Below, piece by piece: positions 44,340 through 52,657 of a stretch of 64,000 bases of DNA (within the stretch, counting starts at the first letter, position 1; each line of letters opens with the position of its first letter). The notes below the pieces were generated by a model. The model did no database searches. It saw only the letters and a program-made list of their open reading frames with translations, and was not told where the DNA came from. The DNA comes from Brucella haematophila (GTDB lineage: Bacteria; Pseudomonadota; Alphaproteobacteria; Rhizobiales; Rhizobiaceae). The position numbers and the translations under genes were made by a program. Location: NCBI RefSeq assembly GCF_005938105.1, contig NZ_VCPE01000015.1, positions 62,001-126,000 on the forward strand, read 5' to 3'.

Positions 44340-45521
44340 ATGAACGAAACGCCCAAGTTCGACGCTCAACATACAATCATTCCGAACAGCTTCACCTCGA
44401 TACGCGATGACCCGTTCGACGCTGCCGTGCCGCCTATTTACCAGACGTCGCTGTTTCTGTTCGACAACTATGCGGAGCTGGAAGCGGTCTTTGCGGGACA
44501 ATCGCCAAGACCCATTTATTCACGCGGCGACAATCCCACCGTTCGCCTGCTCGAGCAACGGATTGCTGAAATGGAAGGTGCCGAAGATGCACGCGCCTTT
44601 TCCAGCGGCATGGGCGCTATTGCGGCGACCATTCTCGCCTTCATCAATCCCGGTGATCGTATTGTGACCGTCCGCCACGTCTATAGCGATGCGTTCCGCT
44701 TTTTTGAAAAGGTGCTGAAACGTTTCGGCGTTATTGTCGACTACATCGACGGCAGAGATACAGAGCGCATGGTCGAAGCGCTGCCTGGGGCGCGTCTGGC
44801 CTATCTCGAAAGCCCAACATCGATGGTCTTTGAACTGCAGGACCTGCAAGCCATCGCTGAGGCCGCACGCAAACACGGCGTGCTGACAATTGTCGATAAT
44901 TCCTGGGCGACACCCGTCTTCCAAAATCCGCTGGCAATCGGCATCGATCTTGTCATTCACGCCGCTTCCAAATATCTGGGCGGACAGAGTGACACGGTTG
45001 CGGGTCTGGTCGCCGGGTCGAAAGCGCTTATCGACCGCGTCAATGCGGAAATCTTCCCCTATACCGGGGCAAAACTGGCCCCCTTCGAAGCCTGGCTGGT
45101 GCTGCGCAATCTCGAAACGCTTCCTCTGCGGATGCGCCATCATAATGAGGCGGGATTGGAAGTCGCTCAATGGCTGCAATCCTCGCGTATGGTAGCCAAT
45201 GTCATGCATCCGGCTTTCACGGATCATCCGGGCAAGAACAGCTTTTCTGGCTTCGGAGGTCTGTTTTCCTTTGAGGTAACAGACGCCGTAGACATTCCAA
45301 CTTTCGTCGATGCGCTGAAACTCATCCGCATCGGGGTAAGCTGGGGTGGGCCTGAAAGCCTTGTTGTGCCAGCCAAGGCTGCACTCAGCATTTCGCCGGA
45401 GACCAATGTTTTCGCGCGCTTTGGCGTCAGCGAACGCATAATCCGATTGAACATTGGTCTTCATAAGGCAAGAGACCTTATCGAAGATCTTGATCAGGCT
45501 CTTAGAGCCGCCACTCGCTGA
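44340..45521 (+). CDS. PLP-dependent cystathionine lyase/synthase family enzyme
   Basis: A 393-residue fold-type I PLP enzyme of the Cys/Met metabolism group. Visible are PPIYQTSLFLFDNY, YSRGDNPTVRLLEQRIAEMEGAEDARAFSSGMGAIAA (the PLP phosphate loop SGMGA), LTIVDNSWATPVFQNPLAIG and the Schiff-base Lys in AASKYLGGQSD. The family includes cystathionine beta- and gamma-lyases, MetZ and related enzymes. The start at 44340 follows GAGG. Such an enzyme is not part of the known vicibactin or aerobactin pathway, so its placement beside a siderophore acyltransferase is unusual. It may make a building block or simply be a neighbour. Confidence 0.85.
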   Translation: MNETPKFDAQHTIIPNSFTSIRDDPFDAAVPPIYQTSLFLFDNYAELEAVFAGQSPRPIYSRGDNPTVRLLEQRIAEMEGAEDARAFSSGMGAIAATILAFINPGDRIVTVRHVYSDAFRFFEKVLKRFGVIVDYIDGRDTERMVEALPGARLAYLESPTSMVFELQDLQAIAEAARKHGVLTIVDNSWATPVFQNPLAIGIDLVIHAASKYLGGQSDTVAGLVAGSKALIDRVNAEIFPYTGAKLAPFEAWLVLRNLETLPLRMRHHNEAGLEVAQWLQSSRMVANVMHPAFTDHPGKNSFSGFGGLFSFEVTDAVDIPTFVDALKLIRIGVSWGGPESLVVPAKAALSISPETNVFARFGVSERIIRLNIGLHKARDLIEDLDQALRAATR

Positions 45522-45901
45522 ACGAACAGCGATTCGCAGTCATTCGCCGGGACAAACTGCGCTGCAATCAGTATTATACAGCCCGGCATTCAAACAGATG
45601 CGATATTTCTCGATTCTTGGATGGCAATATTATTGCCATCCATTGATGGATATTAATATTCTCGAGAATACTTCTTCACGATTCCAATCGCGATAGACAT
45701 AACTCATCTGAAAAAATTGAAAATTTTGCGCCAGACGTTTTCGTTCTGGTGTTTATCGATCATATTCTTAGCAGACATAATATTGGTGATGTTATTGCAA
45801 CACAATAATTGAAAGTGTTATTGTCATAAAACTGATAATTGAAAGTACATGTTTTTGATGTTTTTTTCGCATCGCAAATACATCACTACATGGGTGACAA
45901 G
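45522..45901. promoter_or_regulatory. AT-rich leader region of porin 1 with palindromes
   Basis: 380 bases without a gene. It contains ATGGCAAT-ATT-ATTGCCAT (45621-45639), ATCCAT-TG-ATGGAT just after it, and the perfect palindrome TATTCTCGAGAATA (45657-45670). The first hairpin may end the upstream transcript. The stretch AATACTTCTTCACGATT right after the palindrome resembles AATACTTCACGATT at about 47292 upstream of porin 2, suggesting a shared regulatory segment. No ribosome-binding site stronger than GGGTGA is seen before 45902. Confidence 0.45.
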
Positions 45902-46966
45902 ATGAAACTCACTGCACTTCTCATTACTTCTTCTGCGGCAATGATTTCTTCTACGGCTTTTGCTGCGGATGCAATCGTTGCTCCAGAGCCAGAAGCCGTT
46001 GAATATGTTCGCGTTTGCGATGCTTACGGCGCGGGCTATTTCTACATTCCGGGCACCGAAACCTGCCTGCGTATCAGCGGCTATGTCCGTTATGATGTGA
46101 AGGGTGGCGACGACGCCTATACCGGCTTTGATCGTAAGGGCTGGGACAAGGGCGCTCGCTTCACGCTGCGCACGTCGACCGCAACTGAAACCGAACTCGG
46201 CACGCTCAAGTCTTATACCGAAACCCGCTTTAACTACACCGCGGAAAATTCGGGATGGGATGGCGAATATGGTTCTGCATCAAGCGGCGTCGACAATCGT
46301 CGTGCTTACATCGAACTCGGCGGCTTCCGCGTCGGTATCGATGAATCGGCCTTCCATACCTTTACCGGTTATCTCGGCGACGTCATCAACGATGACGTGA
46401 TCGCAGCCGGCAGCTACACGACAGGTCAGGTTTCTTACACCTTCACTGGCGGCAATGGCTTCTCGGCCATCATAGCGGCTGAACAGGGTGGCAGCAGCTA
46501 TACGATTGATGGTTACACACCACATCTTCTCGGCGGCCTGAAGTTCAAGGGCGGCTGGGGCTCGATCGCAGGTGTAGTGGCTTACGACCCGGTCATTGAA
46601 GACTGGAACGGCAAGCTGCGCGGCGACATCAACATCACAGAAAAATTCTCGGTCTGGGTACAGGGTGGCTATTCGTCAGAAGAAACCCCTTACCAGAACT
46701 ACGGCCAGTGGGGCGGTGAATGGGCTGTCTGGGGCGGTGCAAAGTTCAAGGCGACCGACAAGGCAACCTTCAACATTCAGGGCGCTTACGAAGATTGGGG
46801 CAAGACCGCAATCACCGCAAACGTCGCTTACCAGCTGGTCCCTGGCTTCACCATCACCCCGGAAGTTTCCTATACCAAGTGGGATAGCGATCATCCGCTG
46901 CGTGAAGCTGGTCTCGTCGGTTCCGACGGTATTCAGGGCACGGTTCGCTTCCAGCGTTCGTTCTAG
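45902..46966 (+). CDS. Omp2-type outer-membrane porin 1
   Basis: A 354-residue 16-strand porin with a signal peptide ([11 protein letters not shown]...TAFA). The mature start [20 protein letters not shown] and the block [15 protein letters not shown], including two Cys, are nearly identical to Brucella Omp2a/Omp2b. Further landmarks are [42 protein letters not shown] and the C-terminal VRFQRSF assembly signal. It forms a trimeric diffusion channel. I start at 45902; the frame from 45839 puts 21 residues before the signal peptide. The loop regions differ from porin 2, and the central [13 protein letters not shown]-type insert of porin 2 is shorter here. Confidence 0.92.
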   Translation: MKLTALLITSSAAMISSTAFAADAIVAPEPEAVEYVRVCDAYGAGYFYIPGTETCLRISGYVRYDVKGGDDAYTGFDRKGWDKGARFTLRTSTATETELGTLKSYTETRFNYTAENSGWDGEYGSASSGVDNRRAYIELGGFRVGIDESAFHTFTGYLGDVINDDVIAAGSYTTGQVSYTFTGGNGFSAIIAAEQGGSSYTIDGYTPHLLGGLKFKGGWGSIAGVVAYDPVIEDWNGKLRGDINITEKFSVWVQGGYSSEETPYQNYGQWGGEWAVWGGAKFKATDKATFNIQGAYEDWGKTAITANVAYQLVPGFTITPEVSYTKWDSDHPLREAGLVGSDGIQGTVRFQRSF

Positions 46967-47380
46967 AGCACATTCGAAGACTCGAAGCCGTTTTGTATAA
47001 GACGTGCGTAAAAGACAAAAAGTAAGAGCGACTGAGAAAGTTTTTTGCAATCGCTCTCACTGACAAACACGTGAACGATTATCGATCAGTAAAAGCAAGT
47101 ATTGATTGACATCGAAGAATTTAGACAGAATATTGATATTGTGATTATCTGATCTCCAGTCAGCAAGTGGTCACAACAATTACAGCGGCAGATTTCTTCT
47201 GTCGCTGTTTTTTTGTGCATATATAAAATTAGTTCAAGCACAATTAGTCATACAATAATTGGTGTCATCGTCGCAACACGCATATCCAGAAATACTTCAC
47301 GATTGATATCAGCAATTGTTCTCCATCAATATTAGTGTTCAATAAGATGCATTGTTTGAAAACGAAACAAGGCGAATAAT
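46967..47380. promoter_or_regulatory. inter-porin region with hairpins
   Basis: 414 bases between the two porin genes. AGAGCGA (47025-47031) pairs with TCGCTCT (47051-47057), and a terminator follows at 47182. The rest is AT-rich and carries the AATACTTCACGATT block about 90 bases before porin 2. No open reading frame is convincing. The porin 2 ribosome-binding site is AAGGCG before 47381. Confidence 0.5.
47182..47214 (+). terminator. rho-independent terminator of porin 1
   Basis: ACAGCGGCAGA pairs with TCTGTCGCTGT (one G-T pair) and is followed by seven T. This is a strong plus-strand intrinsic terminator about 215 bases after the porin 1 stop. Confidence 0.82.
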
Positions 47381-48487
47381 ATGAACATGAAGTCTCTCCT
47401 CCTTGCCTCATCGGCAGCAGTAATGTCGTTCCCGGCATTTGCAGCGGATGCAATTGTTGCTCCAGAACCAGAAGCCGTTGAATATGTTCGCGTTTGCGAT
47501 GCTTACGGCGCTGGCTATTTCTACATCCCGGGCACCGAAACCTGCCTGCGCATCAGCGGCTATGTCCGCTACGAAGTTAAGGGCGGCGACAATCCCTATT
47601 CTGGCGTAGACCGTGACGGCTGGGACAAGAGCCTTCGCTTTACGCTGCGCACATCGACGGCTTCGGAAACCGAACTCGGTACGCTGAAGACCTTTACCGA
47701 AACCCGCTTCAATTACTCCGCCAATAATTCCGGGATTGATGGCGTTTACGGCGATGCCAGCGACGATGTTGAACTTCGCATGGCCTATATCGAACTTGGT
47801 GGCCTCAAGGTCGGTATCGACGAATCGGAATTCCAGACCTTCACCGGCTATCTCGGCGACATCATCAACGATGATGTGGTCTCGGCAGGTGCTTACCGTA
47901 CCGGCAAAATTGCCTATACGTTCGCAGCCGGTAACGGTTTCTCGGCTGTAATCGCCCTCGAGCAGGGCGGCGACAACGATGGCGGCTACGAAAACCCGTT
48001 TGGTCATGACTACGCCATTGACGGATACATGCCACACGTTGTTGGTGGTCTGAAATATGCTGGCGGTTGGGGTTCGATCGCTGGCGTCGTAGCATACGAC
48101 TCGGTCATTGAAGAATGGTCTACCAAAGTTCGCGGCGACGTTAACATCACCGACCGCTTCGCACTCTGGCTCCAGGGCGCTTATTCTTCGGAATCCAATC
48201 CAGACCAGATGTACGGCCAGTGGGGCGGCGATTGGGCTGTCTGGGGCGGCTTGAAATATGCGTTGACGCCGAAGGCAACCTTCAACCTTCAGGGCGCACA
48301 TGACGATTGGGGCAAAACCGCTGTTGCCGCCAACGTTGCCTATGAACTGGTTCCGGGCTTCACGATCACGCCTGAAGTCACCTACACCAAGTTTGGTGGC
48401 GACTGGAAGCGTTACGAAGCTGCATACAACGGCAACAACGTCAATGATGCCTGGGGCGGCACCATTCGCTTCCAGCGTTCGTTCTAA
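47381..48487 (+). CDS. Omp2-type outer-membrane porin 2
   Basis: 368 residues with signal peptide [21 protein letters not shown]. The mature protein begins [20 protein letters not shown] and keeps [15 protein letters not shown]. The segments [32 protein letters not shown] and [23 protein letters not shown] resemble Brucella Omp2b more closely than porin 1 does. It ends IRFQRSF. An alternative ATG two codons later (47387) is possible. The two porins are in tandem, whereas in Brucella omp2a and omp2b lie in opposite orientation; recombination between the copies is therefore plausible. Confidence 0.93.
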   Translation: MNMKSLLLASSAAVMSFPAFAADAIVAPEPEAVEYVRVCDAYGAGYFYIPGTETCLRISGYVRYEVKGGDNPYSGVDRDGWDKSLRFTLRTSTASETELGTLKTFTETRFNYSANNSGIDGVYGDASDDVELRMAYIELGGLKVGIDESEFQTFTGYLGDIINDDVVSAGAYRTGKIAYTFAAGNGFSAVIALEQGGDNDGGYENPFGHDYAIDGYMPHVVGGLKYAGGWGSIAGVVAYDSVIEEWSTKVRGDVNITDRFALWLQGAYSSESNPDQMYGQWGGDWAVWGGLKYALTPKATFNLQGAHDDWGKTAVAANVAYELVPGFTITPEVTYTKFGGDWKRYEAAYNGNNVNDAWGGTIRFQRSF

Positions 48488-48585
48488 GCTCGATATAGCA
48501 TTCATTTGCTATAGGCATCAGCAACTGGCGAACGACGCTTGATAACCGAGCTTCATTATCGTCACGTTGTGTTGTGAAGAATGAT

Positions 48586-48622
48586 AAAGGCGGCGAAAGA
48601 TGCTTTCGTCGCCTTTGTTTTT
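48586..48622 (+). terminator. rho-independent terminator of porin 2
   Basis: AAAGGCGGCGAAAG pairs with CTTTCGTCGCCTTT, followed by GTTTTT, about 100 bases after the stop of porin 2. The stem is long and the T tract clear. Confidence 0.85.
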
Positions 48623-48749
48623 GCCATCCTTGCATTCAATGAAGAAACAGACCACCGATTGGCGGAGACGCCCCAATTGCAGCGCAGTGCTTTGCGTCCC
48701 ATTCGACCAATATCCGAATATGGTCCGCGCGTTGTAAAATTGGCCTCGT

Positions 48750-48998
48750 TTAGAGCGCGTTTCGATCTGATTGGATCAGATCTGCGCTCTAAGAGCCTGA
48801 ATCAAAAAGCCGCATGTGTGTGCGAAAATGGTGATTTTCGAGTACCGGAGCGGAGCGTACTCAAGGTACGTGAGCACCGGAATGGAGAAAATCGCCATTT
48901 GCAGCCACACAGGGCGACTTTTGGAACAGGCTCTAAGGCTTCATTTTAACACGCATCTTGTCCGAAAACTGTTTCACACTTTTCGGGATGCGCTCTAG
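48750..48998. repeat. mosaic palindromic repeat, copy 3 (three modules)
   Basis: Module B (48750-48792) has GATCTGATTGGATCAGATC inside TTAGAGCGC-type ends. A third, longer module (48792-48934) is an imperfect hairpin bounded by AGAGCCTG and CAGGCTCT, with facing GAAAATGGTGATTTTCGAG and GGAGAAAATCGCCATTTG arms. Module A (48951-48993) follows, with GTCCGAAAAC and CACTTTTCGGGATGCGC. The modules occur in a different order than at 7436. It lies in an 810-base gap; the stretch 49080-49200 is very AT-rich and holds no gene I can support. Confidence 0.8.
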
Positions 48999-49300
48999 CG
49001 TCGCCCGTTCACCCACTTAAGCCCATACCGAACGGATTATCGGCAGTAAACGCCCCGAATATTTGCTTAGAATTACCCCGTACCTATCTCGAACGTGATT
49101 CATTATTATTACAATCAATTCTACAAATTCGTCTATTTAACTATATTATGCGATATTACTTATACTATATTATGTGATGATTTATTGTATAATCCACTCC
49201 TATTTTATTGGTATCTGTACTTGTCATGACCAGTTCGAGCACTATCTGGAATACGGATTCGCCTCCCCGGATCATTCGTACTCGCAAAGGAGAAACCGCG

Positions 49301-50137
49301 ATGGCATTTGTTCAGACAAAGGATGGAACTGAGATCTATTACAAGGACTGGGGTCCGAAGGACGCACAGCCGATCCATTTCCATCACGGTTGGCCGCTCA
49401 GTGCGGATGATTGGGACAACCAGATGCTGTTCTTCCTCAAGGAAGGCTTTCGTGTCGTCGCGCACGACCGCCGAGGCCACGGCCGTTCGAGCCAGGTCAG
49501 CGAGGGGCATGACATGGATCATTATGCTGCCGATGCCTCGGCAGTTGTCGAACATCTCGATCTTCGCAACGCCATTCATATTGGCCATTCAACAGGCGGC
49601 GGGCAGGTTGCACGTTATGTGGCGAAGTTTGGCCAGCCGCAGGGTCGGGTCGCCAAAGCGGTTCTGGTCAGCTCTGTTCCACCCCTGATGGTCAAAACAG
49701 CCAACAATCCCGATGGAACCCCCATCGAAGTATTCGATGGCTTTCGTTCGGCACTTGCTGCCAATCGCGCGCAATTTTTCATTGATGTACCCTCCGGTCC
49801 TTTCTACGGATTTAATCGGCCGGGAGCGAAGCCATCGCAGGGCGTTATCGATAACTGGTGGCGGCAAGGCATGATGGGAAGCGCCAAGGCACATTATGAG
49901 GGGATCAAAGCGTTTTCAGAAACAGATCAAACAGAAGATCTGAAAGCGATAACGGTTCCAACGCTCGTGTTGCAAGGCGACGATGACCAGGTCGTTCCCT
50001 ATAAATGCGCTTCGATCTTGCAGGATAAATTGCTGCAGAACAGCAAACTGATCATCTATCCGGGCTTTTCGCACGGGATGCTCACGGTCAATGCAGACGT
50101 AATCAACGCTGATCTGCTTGCTTTCATACGTGGATGA
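49301..50137 (+). CDS. alpha/beta hydrolase (non-heme chloroperoxidase/arylesterase type)
   Basis: 278 residues. It opens with TKDGTEIYYKDWGPKDAQPI, then FHHGWPLSADDWDNQM, the nucleophile elbow GHSTGGGQVARYV (Ser), DDDQVVPY (acid) and the final His in YPGFSHGML. This is the esterase/perhydrolase group annotated as non-heme chloroperoxidase; it hydrolyses esters in the cytosol. It starts at 49301, after AAAGGAG; the longer frame begins 31 codons upstream. It stands alone on the plus strand before a convergent hydrolase. Confidence 0.9.
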   Translation: MAFVQTKDGTEIYYKDWGPKDAQPIHFHHGWPLSADDWDNQMLFFLKEGFRVVAHDRRGHGRSSQVSEGHDMDHYAADASAVVEHLDLRNAIHIGHSTGGGQVARYVAKFGQPQGRVAKAVLVSSVPPLMVKTANNPDGTPIEVFDGFRSALAANRAQFFIDVPSGPFYGFNRPGAKPSQGVIDNWWRQGMMGSAKAHYEGIKAFSETDQTEDLKAITVPTLVLQGDDDQVVPYKCASILQDKLLQNSKLIIYPGFSHGMLTVNADVINADLLAFIRG

Positions 50138-50142
50138 AAACA

Positions 50143-50171
50143 GTGCGCGCCGGATATCGTCCGGCGCGCAC
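50143..50171. terminator. bidirectional hairpin terminator
   Basis: A perfect 12-base stem (GTGCGCGCCGGA / TCCGGCGCGCAC) with a 5-base loop lies between two convergent genes. On the minus strand it is followed by TGTTTTC, suiting termination of the gene at 50207; no T-run follows on the plus strand. Confidence 0.7.
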
Positions 50172-50206
50172 CGCTTATAGATTTTCGAGCAAAGTTCATC
50201 GCGTTT

Positions 50207-51202
50207 CTAAGGAACGACTGCAATTGCCTTCAGAAGATCAGCATTGAAGCGTTCTGGATCCTGCATCTGCGGGCTATGCCCATAGTCAGGATAGGTGATC
50301 AGTTGCGAATTGGGAATGCGCGCCTGAGCTTCCTTCGCCAGTACCGGATAATTACCAAGTGTTGCCGCAAGTTCGGCATTCGCGCGGTTCTTGCCCATGG
50401 CCGTATTGTCTTTCAGGCCAATCATCAGCACTGTCGGCACACGCAGCTTGTCAAACTCATGGACAACAGGCTGGTTAAACACCATGTCGGCGGTCAAAGC
50501 CTGATGCCAGGCAACAATATTTCCGCCCGGGCCTTCATACATGGATGCCAGCATATCGACGGGGCGGTCGAATTCCGGTTTCCACGTACCGGCATAGTAT
50601 GTCGATTGCTGATAGGCCTTGATGCTTGCACGCGTCACCTTCAGTTCAGTGGCGTATAGCTGATTGATGGTCGCATTGGGCACGCCCTTGGCACGCCAGT
50701 CTTCCATTCCCAACGGATTGACCACCACCAGCTTCTGGAGTTCATCCGGATATTGCAGCGCATAGCGTATGGCCAGCATCCCGCCCATCGAATGACCGAC
50801 CAGAACCGGCTTTTCAATATTGAGCGCAGTCAGAAGCTGATGCGTGTTATCCGCAAGCGCGTGCAAGCCATATTGATAGCGCGCTGGTTTCGTTGATTTG
50901 CAGAACCCGATCTGATCGGGAGCAATCACTCTATACCCTGCCCCGGTAAGCGCCTTGATGGTGGTTTCCCATGTCCCGCCGCAGAAATTCTTGCCATGCA
51001 GAAGCACGGCTGTCTGGCCGTTGGCGTTTTCCGGACGGGCATCGATATAGGCCATCGTCATGGCCTCGTTCTGGCTGACTATGGTTTGACGCTGGACAGG
51101 CCAACCATAATCGAAATCACCAAGCAAAGGGTCAGCCATGGCAGGCGTTGCAACTCCCAACGCGATTGCCATCATCATCGGGATCATGGGTGATACAGTC
51201 AT
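50207..51202 (-). CDS. exported alpha/beta hydrolase
   Basis: 331 residues with a signal peptide (MTVSPMIPMMMAIALGVATPAMA). The alpha/beta-hydrolase fold follows: TAVLLHGKNFCGGTWE (oxyanion HG), VIAPDQIGFCKSTKP, nucleophile GHSMGGMLAIRYAL, a late acid near LMIGLKDNTAMG and His in YPDYGHSPQMQDPERF. The start at 51202 follows GGAGG; the longer frame to 51298 lacks a site. It is exported to the periplasm and probably acts on small esters. It is followed by the hydrolase gene at 51427 and may share control with the reductase at 52658. Confidence 0.88.
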   Translation of the reverse strand: MTVSPMIPMMMAIALGVATPAMADPLLGDFDYGWPVQRQTIVSQNEAMTMAYIDARPENANGQTAVLLHGKNFCGGTWETTIKALTGAGYRVIAPDQIGFCKSTKPARYQYGLHALADNTHQLLTALNIEKPVLVGHSMGGMLAIRYALQYPDELQKLVVVNPLGMEDWRAKGVPNATINQLYATELKVTRASIKAYQQSTYYAGTWKPEFDRPVDMLASMYEGPGGNIVAWHQALTADMVFNQPVVHEFDKLRVPTVLMIGLKDNTAMGKNRANAELAATLGNYPVLAKEAQARIPNSQLITYPDYGHSPQMQDPERFNADLLKAIAVVP

Positions 51203-51306
51203 CTGGGCCTCCAATTGTCTGCTCGAACTGCAACGATATCGATAGAGACTGGAGCGTTCCGAGCAAAAGTGTGAAACGGCTTTCGTACAGGAATGCATGA
51301 TGGAAA

Positions 51307-51352
51307 GAGATCGAGCGGCTCTGGTTCAAACGGACAGCAACCGCTCGATCTC
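51307..51352. terminator. long-stem hairpin after the second exported hydrolase
   Basis: GAGATCGAGCGG (51307-51318) pairs perfectly with CCGCTCGATCTC (51341-51352) across a 22-base loop. It is the 3' side of the minus-strand gene ending at 51427. The T tract is weak, so it is a likely but not certain terminator. Confidence 0.55.
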
Positions 51353-51426
51353 TATCATCATCATGGCTTCATGACCGTTGCGTGGCTTGCCGCGATCACG
51401 AAACCGTTGGTGAGAAGCAACGCGTC

Positions 51427-52473
51427 TTACTTGTCGATGAAATCGGCAAGCAGCGCGTTAACTTCAGGGGCCGATTCTTCAAGCAGCCAATGGCCGGTAT
51501 CCGGAAGAATGGTCGAGCCAAGCTTGCTCGGGTCCTTCACAAAGCGGGCTGCGAGCTGCTTCGGAAGAACATCATTCACACCCTTGGCCCCACTGATCGA
51601 ATAGACCGGGATGGTCAACTGCTTGCCAGCGGCGAGCAGAGCTTCATTCTGACGAATGCTATCGGAATGCGACTGATAATAACCGAAAGCCGCATGCAGG
51701 TTGGCGCGGGTCGAATAAGGTTCGATCAGCTCATCCAGCAGAGCCGGGGTGAAGGTATCCTTCTTGCCGGCATATTCCTTGATGAAGTAGCTCATAAACA
51801 GAACCGGATCGGTAGAGACCATCTTTTCAGCGATATCGCCGAAAGAGAAATAGCCAAAGTGCCAGCCAAGGCCCGGACCACGCGGCGTTAGACCCGGATA
51901 GGTCCACATTGCCTTGTCAGGGATCGGCGAATCCATGAACACCACCTTCTTGATGATATCCTGGTTGTTCGCGACCATGGGGTAGGAAGCCGAATTGCAA
52001 AGATCGTGGCAGACATAGGTGAAAGGCTGATTGTTGGTCAGGCTCTTGATGGCGCCCAGAAGATAGGTGCTCATCTTTTCTGCATCATATCCTGCAGCAG
52101 AGGGTTCCGACTGGCCGAGGCCCGGCAGATCGATCGCGATGACCTGATGGTTCGCGGAGAATTTTTCCAGAGCCGGTTGCCACATCTTCCAAGTGGAGCC
52201 GAAGCCGTGCACGAAAATGATCGGATCGCCCTTGCCTTCGCCCCCACTCACATAGTGCAGGCGAATGCCGTTGGTTTCTACCATGCCGCTCTTAAAGCCT
52301 TCTGGAACAGCATATTGTCCGCGTTGCTCCTCCTTCACCTTGGCCAGAGCCGCTTTAGAAACCTCGGGCGGCGTGTTAATGGAAGGCAGCATATTTTCCT
52401 GTGCCAGAACGGGCGATGAAAACAGCATTGTGGCGCTGAGCAATGCACCGGCAGATAGGATTTTAGAAAACAC
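51427..52473 (-). CDS. exported alpha/beta hydrolase with Asp nucleophile (epoxide-hydrolase-like)
   Basis: 348 residues from a GTG start at 52473, placed seven bases after AAAGGA. Signal peptide: VFSKILSAGALLSATMLFSSPVLA. The core has HGFGSTWKMWQP, VIAIDLPGLGQS and the nucleophile elbow YVCHDLCNSASYPM. Asp in HDLCN takes the place of Ser, as in epoxide hydrolases and haloalkane dehalogenases, but the usual WGG after it is CNS. The last His is in LPDTGHWLLEESAPEVN. The longer frame to 52701 starts inside the next gene. Substrate unknown; export and the altered elbow set it apart from its neighbours. Confidence 0.87.
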   Translation of the reverse strand: MFSKILSAGALLSATMLFSSPVLAQENMLPSINTPPEVSKAALAKVKEEQRGQYAVPEGFKSGMVETNGIRLHYVSGGEGKGDPIIFVHGFGSTWKMWQPALEKFSANHQVIAIDLPGLGQSEPSAAGYDAEKMSTYLLGAIKSLTNNQPFTYVCHDLCNSASYPMVANNQDIIKKVVFMDSPIPDKAMWTYPGLTPRGPGLGWHFGYFSFGDIAEKMVSTDPVLFMSYFIKEYAGKKDTFTPALLDELIEPYSTRANLHAAFGYYQSHSDSIRQNEALLAAGKQLTIPVYSISGAKGVNDVLPKQLAARFVKDPSKLGSTILPDTGHWLLEESAPEVNALLADFIDK

Positions 52474-52657
52474 GGTTTCGTCCTTTCTTGAGAAAGCCCG
52501 ATTACGAATGATCTCGGGCGGAATGACCCGGCGTCCCTGAAGTTGCCGTATAAGCGGGACACCGATGCCAAAAAGGTTGGAAGGCGGCGGGGTCAGGCCG
52601 CAAAAATTCATCGGCCCGGTTGAGAGGCCCGCGAATTCTTCCCGAAAGAGGGTGTGA

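Noticed and set aside
48581-48949. A 122-codon plus-strand frame after porin 2
   Set aside because: It covers a terminator and the repeat modules and has no start signal or homology.
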